64,000 bases of DNA. It comes from Streptomyces sp. NBC_01232 (GTDB lineage Bacteria > Actinomycetota > Actinomycetes > Streptomycetales > Streptomycetaceae). The position numbers were made by a program, and so were the translations under genes. The stretch covers positions 2,980,501 to 3,044,500 of the forward strand of contig NZ_CP108518.1 in NCBI RefSeq assembly GCF_035989885.1, in the 5' to 3' direction. The notes below the pieces were generated by a model. It had not been told where the DNA came from. It made no database searches and saw nothing but the letters and a program-made list of their open reading frames with translations. Each line of letters starts with the position of its first letter. Within the stretch, counting starts at the first letter, position 1. Below, piece after piece: positions 7,763-16,648 of this stretch.

Positions 7763-8903
7763 AGGCGGAGCGGCGGATGAGCAGCAGGGCGCGGTCGTCG
7801 TTGACGTCCTTGGCGACCTTCTCGATCAGGTGCCAGGTCGCGCCCTCCCAGCCGGCGGCGACGTAGCGGTCGGCCTCGCCGGTCAGGCGGTCGATGCCTT
7901 CGCTGATCTCGCGCTCGGCGGTCTCGACGAGGCCGTCGGTGAAGAGCATCAGGACGTCGCCGGGGCGCAGGTTGCCGCGGGCGGGGAGGAACTCGGCCCC
8001 GTCGTAGACGCCGAGCAGCGGTCCCTCGCCCGACTTCTCCTGCCAGCGGCCGGTGCCCGCGCAGAGCTGGAGGGCGGGGAGGTGGCCGGCCGAGAGGAGT
8101 TCGTAGTCGCCGCTCTCCAGGTCCAGGACGAGGTGGATGGAGGTGGCGAAGCCCTCGTCCCAGTCCTGGCGGAGCAGGTAGCCGTTGGCGGCGGGCAGGA
8201 AGCCGTGAGGGGGCAGTGCGCCGAGCAGTCCGCCGAAGGCGCCGGACAGCAGCAGGGCACGGGAGCCCGCCTCCATGCCCTTGCCGGAGACGTCGGTCAG
8301 GACGATCTCCAGGGTCCGGCCGCCGTTGGTGCGGGCCGCGACCACGAAGTCGCCGGAGAAGGACTGTCCGCCGGCCGGGCGCAGGGCCATCTCGCGGTGC
8401 CAGCCGCGCGGCAGGGCGGGCAGCTTGCTCTGCACGCGGATGCGTTCGCGCAGGTCGAAGAGCATGGTGCCGCCGCGCCGCCAGGGCACGCCGACGCGGC
8501 TGCGGAACTGGGCGATGACCAGGCCGAAGAACCCGCAGGCGGCGACCACCAGCACGGTGCCGGGGGTGACGCGTGCCGGGCCCTGGGTATAGGGGCCGAG
8601 GACGAGGGCCTCGACGATCAGTGCGGCCGCGGAGGCGGCGTACAGGGCGAGGAGGCTGGCGGGGCGCAGCAGCAGTCCGCCGGCCACGATCGGCAGGACG
8701 AGCGCCGAGGGCGAGAACCAGACGGGCAGCATCAGCGTGCCGCACGCGATGGCGGGCACGGTGAGGAGGAGTCCGCCGAAGGCGAGCCAGTCGGAGGCGT
8801 CGCCGCGGAAGTAGTCGACGGCCGATTTACGCAGGGCTGTGCGGCCCCGGTGCGACAGCATGCGCATCCGGGCCATGAGGGATTCCACGCGTGCTCCGGC
8901 CAT
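7761..8903 (-). CDS. Membrane-bound SpoIIE/RsbU-type PP2C phosphatase
   Basis: A 380-residue protein. The N-terminal about 130 residues contain three or four hydrophobic helices (WLAFGGLLLTVPAIACGTLM, LVLPIVAGGLLL, VLVVAACGFFGLVIAQF). The rest is a SpoIIE-type serine/threonine phosphatase: QSFSGDFVVAA, IVLTDVSGKGMEAG, LLSAGHLPAL, VLMLFTDGLVETAER and the C-terminal NDDRALLLIRRSA. These Asp/Gly motifs bind the two Mn ions. In Streptomyces, proteins of this kind dephosphorylate anti-anti-sigma factors, releasing sigma factors. No PAS, GAF or kinase domain is attached, and no anti-sigma gene is adjacent. Confidence 0.88.
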   Translation of the reverse strand: MAGARVESLMARMRMLSHRGRTALRKSAVDYFRGDASDWLAFGGLLLTVPAIACGTLMLPVWFSPSALVLPIVAGGLLLRPASLLALYAASAAALIVEALVLGPYTQGPARVTPGTVLVVAACGFFGLVIAQFRSRVGVPWRRGGTMLFDLRERIRVQSKLPALPRGWHREMALRPAGGQSFSGDFVVAARTNGGRTLEIVLTDVSGKGMEAGSRALLLSGAFGGLLGALPPHGFLPAANGYLLRQDWDEGFATSIHLVLDLESGDYELLSAGHLPALQLCAGTGRWQEKSGEGPLLGVYDGAEFLPARGNLRPGDVLMLFTDGLVETAEREISEGIDRLTGEADRYVAAGWEGATWHLIEKVAKDVNDDRALLLIRRSA

Positions 8904-9020
8904 TGCTTCGGGACCTTATCCATCCTGGCTGTGGATGCGCAGGGGTACCCCCGGACCAGAGGTCCGGACCGGCCCGAAAACCGATCGACTGGGAGGGAAT
9001 GCCCTGATAGGGATGGCCAT

Positions 9021-10253
9021 ATGGCTCTTGAGATGCGCGTAGCACGAGCGGATGAGTGGGATGTCTGGTACGGCCAGCTGGAGCTGGCGTTCGGCGGCGT
9101 ACCCGAATCCCCCGAGGATCGGGAGTTGTACAAGTCGCTGACGGACATCGACCGCTCGCTCGGCGTCTGGGACGGTGACGCCTGCGTCGGCTCGGCGGGC
9201 ACCTTCACCTTCCGGCTGTCCGTGCCGGGTGGCGCGATCGTACCGGCGGCCGGTGTCACGGCGGTGGGCGTCTCCCCCACCCATCGCCGGCGCGGGATAC
9301 TCACCTCTTTGATGCGGCGCCAGCTCGACGACATCCGGGCGGGCGGCGAACCGCTCGCCGTGCTGACGGCCTCGGATCCGGCGATCTACGGGCGCTTCGG
9401 CTACGGCACGGCCACCTACGCCTTGTCGCTGGAGGTCGACACGACCCGCGTACGGCTGTCCGTACCGCCGGGGACGGACGCGGTACGGCTGCGGCTCGTG
9501 GACCCGCAGGAGGCACTGGCCGACTGCGAGCGGGTGTACGCGGCGTTGGCCCCCACCCGGCCGGGCATGCTCGCCCGGCAGCCGGGCTGGGAGGCACTGC
9601 CGGTGCTGGACGCGCCGTCGGGCCGCGGCGGCGCGTCGGAGCTGAAGTGTGTGGTCGCCGAGCGGGAGGACGGCGAGGTGGTCGGGTACGCCCGCTACCG
9701 GGTCAAGCCGGACTGGGACCAGTCGGGTTCGGACGGCAAGGTCGAGGTGAGCGATCTCGACGCGCTGGACCCGGCTGCGTGCGCGGCCCTGTGGCGCTAC
9801 CTGTTCTCGATCGACCTGACGTGGACGGTACGGGCGCGGCGGCCGGTGGACGATCCTGTGCTGCACCTGGTGAGCGACATCCGGCGGTCGAGGCCGCGGA
9901 TGCGGGACGCGCTGCACGTACGGCTGGTGGACCTGGCGGCGGCGCTGGAGGCGCGGACGTACGGGGCGCCGCTGGACGTGGTCATGGCGGTGGCGGACGC
10001 GTTCTGCCCCTGGAACGAGGGGCGGTGGCGGCTGGTGGTGGACGCCAAGGGCGTGGCCCGCTGCACCCGGACCGAGGAGCCGGCGGACCTGGAGCTGTCG
10101 GTGCGGGAGCTGGGGTCGGCGTACCTGGGCGGGATCACCCTCGCCTCGCTGGCCGCGGCCGGCCTGGTGCGGGAGTCGCGGCCGGGCGCGCTGACGGAGG
10201 CCTCGCGGGCCTTCGCCGGGGACGTGGCGCCCTGGCTGCCGCACGGCTTCTGA
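9021..10253 (+). CDS. Eis-family GNAT N-acetyltransferase
   Basis: A 410-residue protein with the three-part architecture of the Eis family. The N-terminal GNAT domain contains the acetyl-CoA-binding loop VGVSPTHRRRGILTSLMRRQ. A second GNAT-like domain follows (ASELKCVVAEREDGEVVGYA). The C-terminal sterol-carrier-like domain has LVVDAKGVARCTRTEEPADL and LELSVRELGSAYLGG and ends in a free carboxyl terminus (LPHGF) of the sort that reaches the active site in Eis. Mycobacterial Eis acetylates amines on aminoglycosides and other substrates. The start ATG at 9021 lies in ATGGCCATATGG. Substrate unknown here. Confidence 0.88.
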   Translation: MALEMRVARADEWDVWYGQLELAFGGVPESPEDRELYKSLTDIDRSLGVWDGDACVGSAGTFTFRLSVPGGAIVPAAGVTAVGVSPTHRRRGILTSLMRRQLDDIRAGGEPLAVLTASDPAIYGRFGYGTATYALSLEVDTTRVRLSVPPGTDAVRLRLVDPQEALADCERVYAALAPTRPGMLARQPGWEALPVLDAPSGRGGASELKCVVAEREDGEVVGYARYRVKPDWDQSGSDGKVEVSDLDALDPAACAALWRYLFSIDLTWTVRARRPVDDPVLHLVSDIRRSRPRMRDALHVRLVDLAAALEARTYGAPLDVVMAVADAFCPWNEGRWRLVVDAKGVARCTRTEEPADLELSVRELGSAYLGGITLASLAAAGLVRESRPGALTEASRAFAGDVAPWLPHGF

Positions 10254-10263
10254 CGCGCCCGCG

Positions 10264-11070
10264 TCAGCGGGACTGACAGCCGGGGCACCAGAAGAGGTTG
10301 CGGGCGGCGAGGTCGGCGGTGCGGATCTCGCCCCCGCAGATGTGGCACGGCATGTTCGCCCGGCGGTAGACGTACACCTCGCCGCCGTGGTCGTCGACGC
10401 GCGGCGGCCGGCCCATCACCTCGGGCAGGTGCTCGTCGCGGACGGTGTCGATGCGGTTGTTGCGCACGCCCTCGCGCATCAGGGCGGCCAGGTCGGCCCA
10501 CAGGGCGTCCCACTCGGCGCGGATGAGGTCCCTGCCGAGGCGGTAGGGGTCGATGCCGTGCCGGAAGAGGACCTCGGCGCGGTAGACGTTGCCGACGCCC
10601 GAGACGACCTTCTGGTCCATGAGCAGCGCGGCGATGGTGGTGCGGGAGCGGGAGATCCGGGCCCAGGCGCGGTCGGGGTCGTCGCCACTGCGCAGCGGGT
10701 CCGGTCCCAGCCGGTCGTGTATCGCCTTCTTCTCGCCCTCGCCGATCAGTGCGCAGGCGGTGGGGCCGCGCAGGTCGGCGTAGTGGTCCTCGTTCAGCAG
10801 GCGCAGCCGGACCGTGTCCGTGGCGGGCGGGGCCGGGGCGGGGCCGAAGCCGAGCTTGCCGAAGAGACCGAGGTGGATGTGGATCCAGGCGTCGCCGAGT
10901 TCCAGGAAGAGGTGCTTGCCGTGGGCCTCGGCACCGTCCAGCTCGCGCCCGTCGAGTACGGCCGCGCTCTGCTCGAAGCGGCCCTGGGGGCTGCTGACGC
11001 GGACCGGCCGGCCCGCGAACCGCTCGGCGTGGTCCTCGGCGAGGCGGTGGATCGTATGCCCCTCGGGCAC
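10264..11070 (-). CDS. nei2: Fpg/Nei-family DNA glycosylase
   Basis: A 268-residue base-excision repair enzyme. It starts at GTG 11070, giving (M)PEGHTIHRLA, in which the N-terminal Pro-Glu are the Schiff-base nucleophile and catalytic acid of the family. LMDQKVVSGVGNVYRAEVLF is the helix-two-turn-helix DNA-binding motif. The C-terminal zinc finger is present (CHICGGEIRTADLAARNLFW followed by CPGC). The PEGHTIHR N-terminus favours the actinobacterial Nei2/endonuclease VIII branch over Fpg (which has PELPEVE). It removes oxidised bases from DNA. It sits 67 bp downstream of rpiB on the same strand with a hairpin between, so it is probably separately expressed. Confidence 0.9.
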   Translation of the reverse strand: MPEGHTIHRLAEDHAERFAGRPVRVSSPQGRFEQSAAVLDGRELDGAEAHGKHLFLELGDAWIHIHLGLFGKLGFGPAPAPPATDTVRLRLLNEDHYADLRGPTACALIGEGEKKAIHDRLGPDPLRSGDDPDRAWARISRSRTTIAALLMDQKVVSGVGNVYRAEVLFRHGIDPYRLGRDLIRAEWDALWADLAALMREGVRNNRIDTVRDEHLPEVMGRPPRVDDHGGEVYVYRRANMPCHICGGEIRTADLAARNLFWCPGCQSR

Positions 11071-11095
11071 GGCACTGCTCCTACGTCTGGAAACG

Positions 11096-11126
11096 GCCGT
11101 GCCGCCGGGGACTCCGGCGGCACGGC
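11096..11126. terminator. Hairpin between rpiB and the DNA glycosylase gene
   Basis: Perfect 13-bp inverted repeat (11096-11108 with 11114-11126) and 5-nt loop just past the rpiB stop; likely an intrinsic or attenuating terminator. Confidence 0.6.
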
Positions 11127-11137
11127 GAAGCGGAAGA

Positions 11138-11623
<486 letters not shown>

Positions 11624-11842
11624 GGGACGAGTGTGGCACGTGGAGGTCCGACAGCCTCCAGCGGGTGTCGCGTAAGTCACTTCTAAAGCTCAAGTAAACC
11701 CAAAGAGCGCAGATGGGACAGGGCGGACGGGGGGTCCTGGATGTTCGCCCCAAGGCAACGATCCGGATTGAGGTCTTCCGTCCTGCGTTCATCTCAGGTT
11801 TGAATGCCGGGGCTCGCAACCCGAGAACCTAAGGATCCGTCC

Positions 11843-13276
11843 ATGAGCTCCACGACGACCCTTCAGAAGGAAGGCGGCCCCACCGGCAACCCCGGTGACG
11901 GCCAGCCCTCCGACGGTCTGAAGGCCGGTCTCAAGAACCGCCACCTGTCCATGATCGCCATTGGCGGCGTCATCGGCGCCGGCCTCTTCGTCGGTTCCGG
12001 CGGCGGTATCGCCAAGGCCGGACCCGCCATCCTGATCTCCTACGCGCTCGTCGGCGCGATGGTCGTCTTCGTGATGCGGATGCTGGGCGAGATGGCCGCC
12101 GCGAGCCCGAACTCGGGTTCCTTCTCGGCGTACGCCGACCGCGCGCTGGGCCGCTGGGCGGGCTTCTCCATCGGCTGGCTCTACTGGTTCTTCTGGGTCG
12201 TCGTGCTCGCGGTGGAGGCCACCGCCGGTGCCGCCATCCTGGAGAACTGGATCCCGGCCGTCCCGCAGTGGGCCTGGGCGCTGATCGTGATGGCGGTGCT
12301 GACCGCCACCAACCTCGGCTCCGTCGCCTCCTACGGTGAGTTCGAGTTCTGGTTCGCGGGCATCAAGGTCGTCGCCATCGGCGCGTTCGTGATCGTCGGC
12401 ATGCTGGCCGTCTTCGGCCTGCTGCCGGGCTCCGACAACCCGGGCGCGGGCTTCGCGCACCTCACGGACACCGGCGGGTTCTTCCCCAACGGTTACGGCG
12501 CGGTCCTCACCGGTGTGCTGATGGTCGTCTTCTCCTTCATGGGCAGCGAGATCGTCACCCTGGCCGCCGGCGAGTCGGAGAACCCCCGCAAGGCGGTCAC
12601 CCGCGCCACCAACTCCGTCATCTGGCGGATCGGCGTCTTCTACCTGGGCTCGATCTTCATCGTGCTGACGCTGCTCCCGTGGAACGACAAGTCGATCACC
12701 GAGAAGGGCTCGTACGTCGCCGCCCTGGACTCGATCGGCATCGCGAACGCCGGCACGATCATGGAGGTCATCGTCCTGACCGCCGTGCTGTCCTGCCTGA
12801 ACTCGGGCCTCTACACCGCTTCCCGCATGGCCTTCTCGCTCGGTGAGCGCGGTGACGCCCCCAAGGCGTTCGCCAAGGTCAACAAGAACGGTGTGCCGGT
12901 CGCCGCGATCCTGGGCTCCACGGTCTTCGGCTTCGTCGCCGTCTACTTCAACTACGCCTTCAAGGACACGGTCTTCAACTTCCTCCTGAACTCCTCGGGT
13001 GCCATCGCGCTCTTCGTCTGGCTGGTGATCTGCTTCACCCAGCTGCGGATGCGCGGGATCCTGGTCCGCGAGGCCCCGGAGAAGCTCACCGTGAAGATGT
13101 GGCTGTTCCCGTGGCTGACCTGGGCCACCGCCGCACTGATCATGTTCGTGATCGGCTACATGTTCGTGGACGACGCGAACCGCGAGGTCGTCACCCTGTC
13201 CACGCTGGTCGCCGGCCTGGTCGTGCTCGTCGGTGTGATCCTGGACTTCCGCCGCAAGAAGGCCCTCCAGGGCTGA
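11843..13276 (+). CDS. Amino acid permease (APC superfamily), copy 1 of 3
   Basis: A 477-residue integral membrane protein with about 12 helices. The amino-acid-transporter signature is present: GGVIGAGLFVGSG in helix 1, then GEMAAASPNSGSFSAYADRA and FGEFEFWFAGIKVVAIG-like segments, here YGEFEFWFAGIKVV. It belongs to the GABA/aromatic/proline permease branch (AAT family) that imports amino acids with protons. An AAGGA ribosome-binding site at 11831-11835 supports the ATG at 11843 over an in-frame ATG at 11804. It is one of three similar permease genes in 6.2 kb. Substrate cannot be assigned. Confidence 0.9.
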   Translation: MSSTTTLQKEGGPTGNPGDGQPSDGLKAGLKNRHLSMIAIGGVIGAGLFVGSGGGIAKAGPAILISYALVGAMVVFVMRMLGEMAAASPNSGSFSAYADRALGRWAGFSIGWLYWFFWVVVLAVEATAGAAILENWIPAVPQWAWALIVMAVLTATNLGSVASYGEFEFWFAGIKVVAIGAFVIVGMLAVFGLLPGSDNPGAGFAHLTDTGGFFPNGYGAVLTGVLMVVFSFMGSEIVTLAAGESENPRKAVTRATNSVIWRIGVFYLGSIFIVLTLLPWNDKSITEKGSYVAALDSIGIANAGTIMEVIVLTAVLSCLNSGLYTASRMAFSLGERGDAPKAFAKVNKNGVPVAAILGSTVFGFVAVYFNYAFKDTVFNFLLNSSGAIALFVWLVICFTQLRMRGILVREAPEKLTVKMWLFPWLTWATAALIMFVIGYMFVDDANREVVTLSTLVAGLVVLVGVILDFRRKKALQG

Positions 13277-13293
13277 TCGCTCGTGCACGTACG

Positions 13294-13334
13294 CCGGAGC
13301 CCGGCCCGCCTTCACAAGGCGGGCCGGGCTCCGG
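13294..13334. terminator. Bidirectional terminator between permease 1 and bioY
   Basis: Perfect 19-bp inverted repeat (13294-13312 with 13316-13334), 3-nt loop, between convergent genes, so it can serve both strands. Confidence 0.8.
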
Positions 13335-13360
13335 TGCGTGCGGCCCGTGTCGGGGGCGGC

Positions 13361-13945
13361 TCAGCCGCGACGGCCGGCCAGCTTCCAGGCGGCGGGCAGG
13401 GCGCCCATGGCCAGCGCGGCCTTGAGTGCGTCGCCGATCAGGAACGGGACCATGCCCTTCGCGACGGCCACGCCGAGGGACATCCCGGTGGCGGCCATCA
13501 GGTACGGCACGCCCACCGCGTAGATCACGGCGGAGCCCAGCACCATCAGGCCGGCCGTGCGCAGGACCGAGCGGTCGCCGCCGCGCCGCGCGAGGGCGCC
13601 GACGACGGTGGCGGCCAGCAGCATGCCGAGCACGTAGCCGAAGGAAGCGCCGCCCGCACCGGAGGTCCCGCCCGCGAACCACGGCACACCGGCCATGCCG
13701 ACGAGGGCGTACAGCGCCAGCGACAGGAAGCCGCGGCGGGCACCGAACGCGGTACCGACGAGCAGGGCGGCGAAGGTCTGGCCGGTCACGGGGACCGGGG
13801 AGCCGGGAACGGGAACCGCGATCTGGGCGGCCAGCCCGGTGAGCGCGGCGCCGCCGACGACGAGCGCGATGTCGCGGACGCGGCTCGCGGGCAGCAGGTC
13901 GGCGAGGACGGCGCCGGGGCGCAGGGAGACGGAGGCAGTGCTCAT
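13361..13945 (-). CDS. bioY: Biotin transporter substrate-binding subunit BioY
   Basis: A 194-residue membrane protein of the BioY family, the S component of the ECF-type biotin importer. Six hydrophobic helices are visible, with the typical PVPGSPVPVTGQTFAALLVGT in the N-terminal third and GARRGFLSLALYALVGMAGVP and GASFGYVLGMLLAA later. No ECF ATPase or T component (BioM, BioN) is encoded nearby, so it either works alone, as reported for some BioY proteins, or uses shared ECF modules. It lies between permease copies 1 and 2, transcribed the other way. Confidence 0.92.
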   Translation of the reverse strand: MSTASVSLRPGAVLADLLPASRVRDIALVVGGAALTGLAAQIAVPVPGSPVPVTGQTFAALLVGTAFGARRGFLSLALYALVGMAGVPWFAGGTSGAGGASFGYVLGMLLAATVVGALARRGGDRSVLRTAGLMVLGSAVIYAVGVPYLMAATGMSLGVAVAKGMVPFLIGDALKAALAMGALPAAWKLAGRRG

Positions 13946-14228
13946 CGGGAGGCTCCACGGGTGGGGGTGGCGGGACGATCACCGACGCTAATGCGCGGTC
14001 CCCCGCCGCCCCAGCGCTGCCCGGGACAAGCCCCGCTCCCCGCTTTGGTGGGGATCACACAAACCCTGAGCCCCACACCTAAGACGACGTGATCCTCGTC
14101 ACGAGGAAGATCCGACAACACGTCCGTTTTGCACGGACGACCGCCGCTCAGCAAGACTGTAGGGTCCCGCCAATCCTGTTGCGGAGCCACCACCGCCGCT
14201 GGGCCGAACGAGAGTACGAGCACCCTTC

Positions 14229-15626
14229 ATGCGCGAGCGCCTGGAAGAAGCACCTCCCACGACGGGCGACCTGCCCGCGGAACCCCTCAGCCACAGCCTC
14301 AAGCAGCGCCACCTGACCATGCTGGGCCTCGGCGGCGTCATCGGCGCCGGGCTCTTCGTCGGCTCCGGAGCCGGCATCGGCATCGCCGGTCCCGCGATCA
14401 TCTGCTCCTACCTGCTCGCGGGCGTCCTCGCGATGCTGGTGATGCGGGCGCTGGGCGAGATGTCGGCCGCGATGCCCGCCTCGGGCTCCTTCTCCGTCTA
14501 CGCGGAGCGCGCGCTCGGGCGCTGGGCCGGCTTCTCGGCGGGCTGGCTGTACTGGTTCCTGCTGGTCGTGGTGCTGGCCGTGGAGGCCACCGGCGCGGCG
14601 AAGATCGCGAACGGCTGGGTGCCGTCGGTCGACCAGTGGATCTGGGTCCTGCTCTTCATGGTGGTCTTCACCGTGAGCAACCTGGCCGCGGTGAAGAACT
14701 TCGGCGAGTTCGAGTTCTGGTTCGCCGCCCTCAAGGTCGGCGCGATCGTGCTGTTCCTGATCCTCGGCACCCTCGCGGTCTTCGGCCTGCTCCCGGACAC
14801 GGACCCGGTCGGCATGGCCAACCTCACCGGCCAGGGCGGTTTCTTCCCCGCGGGCTTCGGCGGCGTGGTCGCGGGCATGCTCGCGGTCATCTTCGCCTTC
14901 GGCGGCCTGGAGGTCGTCACCATCGCGGCCGCCGAGTCGGACGACCCGGCGCGCTCGGTGTCCCGGGCGGTGCGCAGCGCGGTGTGGCGCATCCTCTTCT
15001 TCTACGTCGGCTCGATGGTGGTCATCGTGACCCTGCTGCCGTGGAACTCGCTGAAGCCGGGCGAGAGCCCCTACGTCGCCGTCCTCGACTCGATCGGCAT
15101 CCCGGCGGCCGGCCAGATCATGAACATCGTGGTGTTCGTGGCGCTGCTGTCGGCGCTCAACGCGAACCTGTACGGGTCCTCGCGGATGGTGTTCTCGCTG
15201 GCCGAGCGCCGTGAGGCGCCGCAGGCGCTCCTGAAGGTCTCGGGCGGCGGGGTGCCGCGCCGGGCGGTGTTCGCCTCGGTGGCCTTCGGCTTCGTGTCCG
15301 TGGTGCTCAACCTGCTGTGGCCGGACACGATCTTCCTCTACATGCTCAACGCGGTCGGCGCGGTGCTGCTGTTCGTGTGGGCGCTGATCGCGGTCTCCCA
15401 GCTGAAGCTGCGCCGGATCATCGAGCGGGACATGCCGGAGCGGCTGACCCTGCCGATGTGGCTGTTCCCGTACGCCACCTGGGCCGCGCTGGCCGGGATG
15501 GCGGCGGTCCTGGTCCTGATGCTGTTCGACGATTCCGCCCGTCCCCAGCTGCTGTGGTCCACGGGTGCGGCGGCCGTCGTCCTGGTCGTGGCCCTCGTAC
15601 GGGAGCGGCGCACCCCGAAGTCCTGA
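14229..15626 (+). CDS. Amino acid permease (APC superfamily), copy 2 of 3
   Basis: A 465-residue permease closely similar to its two neighbours: GGVIGAGLFVGSGAGIGIAG, GSFSVYAERALGRWAGFSAG and FGEFEFWFAALKVGAI are shared nearly word for word with copies 1 and 3. It should import amino acids by proton symport. The Lys/Arg-rich N-terminus (KQRHLTM) precedes helix 1. No good Shine-Dalgarno sequence is obvious before the ATG (GAGCACCCTTC), so the start is the weakest point of this call. It is followed by a strong terminator shared with the convergent SDR gene. Confidence 0.9.
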   Translation: MRERLEEAPPTTGDLPAEPLSHSLKQRHLTMLGLGGVIGAGLFVGSGAGIGIAGPAIICSYLLAGVLAMLVMRALGEMSAAMPASGSFSVYAERALGRWAGFSAGWLYWFLLVVVLAVEATGAAKIANGWVPSVDQWIWVLLFMVVFTVSNLAAVKNFGEFEFWFAALKVGAIVLFLILGTLAVFGLLPDTDPVGMANLTGQGGFFPAGFGGVVAGMLAVIFAFGGLEVVTIAAAESDDPARSVSRAVRSAVWRILFFYVGSMVVIVTLLPWNSLKPGESPYVAVLDSIGIPAAGQIMNIVVFVALLSALNANLYGSSRMVFSLAERREAPQALLKVSGGGVPRRAVFASVAFGFVSVVLNLLWPDTIFLYMLNAVGAVLLFVWALIAVSQLKLRRIIERDMPERLTLPMWLFPYATWAALAGMAAVLVLMLFDDSARPQLLWSTGAAAVVLVVALVRERRTPKS

Positions 15627-15655
15627 CCGGCCGCCGGCCCACGGCGCCTCGCGAA

Positions 15656-15690
15656 GAAGGCCCCCCGCACACCCGGCGCGGGGGGCCTTC
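15656..15690. terminator. Bidirectional terminator between permease 2 and the SDR gene
   Basis: 13-bp perfect inverted repeat (GAAGGCCCCCCGC at 15656-15668, complement at 15678-15690) with a 9-nt loop, placed between two convergent stop codons. Confidence 0.8.
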
Positions 15691-15693
15691 GCG

Positions 15694-16503
15694 TCAGGTG
15701 CGCAGGTGGGAGGCGCCGTTGACGTCGAGCACGGTGCCCGAGCTCCAGCGTGCGGCGGGCGAGGCCAGGTGCAGGACGGCCGCAGCGACCTCCTGCGGGG
15801 TGCCGACCCGGCCGAAGGGGCTCTGTGCCCGGATCCGCTCGCCCTCCTCCCCCTCGAGCCGGTCGGCGACCCGCTCGGTGGCCACGAACCCGGGCGCCAC
15901 GGAGGCCACGGCGATGCCGTGCGGGGCCAGGGAGACGGCGAGTGACTGGCCGAGTGCGTGCAGGGCCGCCTTGGTGGCGCCGTATGCCGGGTGGTCCGGT
16001 TCGCCGCGGAACGCCCCGCGGGAGCCGATGTTGACGACGCGGCCCTCCCGCCGGCCGGTGATCATGTGCCGGGCGACGCAGTGGGTGAGGTTGGCCGGGG
16101 CGAAGAGGTTCACGGCGGCCGTCTGCCGCCAGGCCTCCTGCCAGTCGGCGTACGAGGTCGTGGGCAGCGGATGCGCGACCATCACGGCGGCGTTGTTCAC
16201 GAGGACGTCGATGCCGCCGAGCGCCTTCTCGGTCTCGGCCGCGAGCGCTTCCACGCGGGCCGGGTCGGTGAGGTCGCCGCTGACCAGGATGTGCCCCTCG
16301 CCCGGCAGGTCCGCGAGAGTGCGCTCGGCGTCCGCCCGCCGGACCGTGCAGTGCACCGCCACCCGGTCGCCCCTCTCGGCGAAGGCCGTGGCGATGGCCC
16401 GCCCGATCCCCCGGGACGCCCCAGTGACGAGCACCCCCCGGCCCGTGGCGGGCAGTTCCCTGATCCCGTGGTCCGTTCGGTCGTCCACCGGTCCCCCTGT
16501 CAT
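15694..16503 (-). CDS. SDR-family oxidoreductase
   Basis: A 269-residue classical short-chain dehydrogenase/reductase. The cofactor-binding motif VLVTGASRGIGRAIA, DVLVNNAAVMVAHP, the serine in VVNIGSRGAFRG, the catalytic YGATK and the following VAPGFVATERV are all present in order. The residue pattern after the second cofactor strand (CTVRRADAERTLADL) includes basic residues that favour NADP(H). It resembles 3-oxoacyl-ACP reductases, but this fold is used for many substrates. Start ATG at 16503. It is divergent from permease copy 3, with a palindromic operator-like site in between. Confidence 0.88.
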   Translation of the reverse strand: MTGGPVDDRTDHGIRELPATGRGVLVTGASRGIGRAIATAFAERGDRVAVHCTVRRADAERTLADLPGEGHILVSGDLTDPARVEALAAETEKALGGIDVLVNNAAVMVAHPLPTTSYADWQEAWRQTAAVNLFAPANLTHCVARHMITGRREGRVVNIGSRGAFRGEPDHPAYGATKAALHALGQSLAVSLAPHGIAVASVAPGFVATERVADRLEGEEGERIRAQSPFGRVGTPQEVAAAVLHLASPAARWSSGTVLDVNGASHLRT

Positions 16504-16559
16504 CGCGGCTGTGCGTCCTGTCGGCAGCGTACGGGGGTGATCACGGCCGGTCATCCGGC

Positions 16560-16576
16560 TGTCCGAATATCGGACA
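16560..16576. promoter_or_regulatory. Palindromic operator-like site between SDR and permease 3
   Basis: A perfect palindrome TGTCCGA-ATA-TCGGACA, with a further half-site ATCGGACACT at 16591-16600, lies in the 145-bp divergent promoter region. Such sites suit a dimeric repressor, for example of the IclR type, but no regulator gene is adjacent. Confidence 0.55.
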
Positions 16577-16648
16577 CAGTCGTTCCGGTGATCGGACACT
16601 CGGCACACTGGGCCCCGCTCCACCCCCGCACCTGACAGGCACCCAGCC

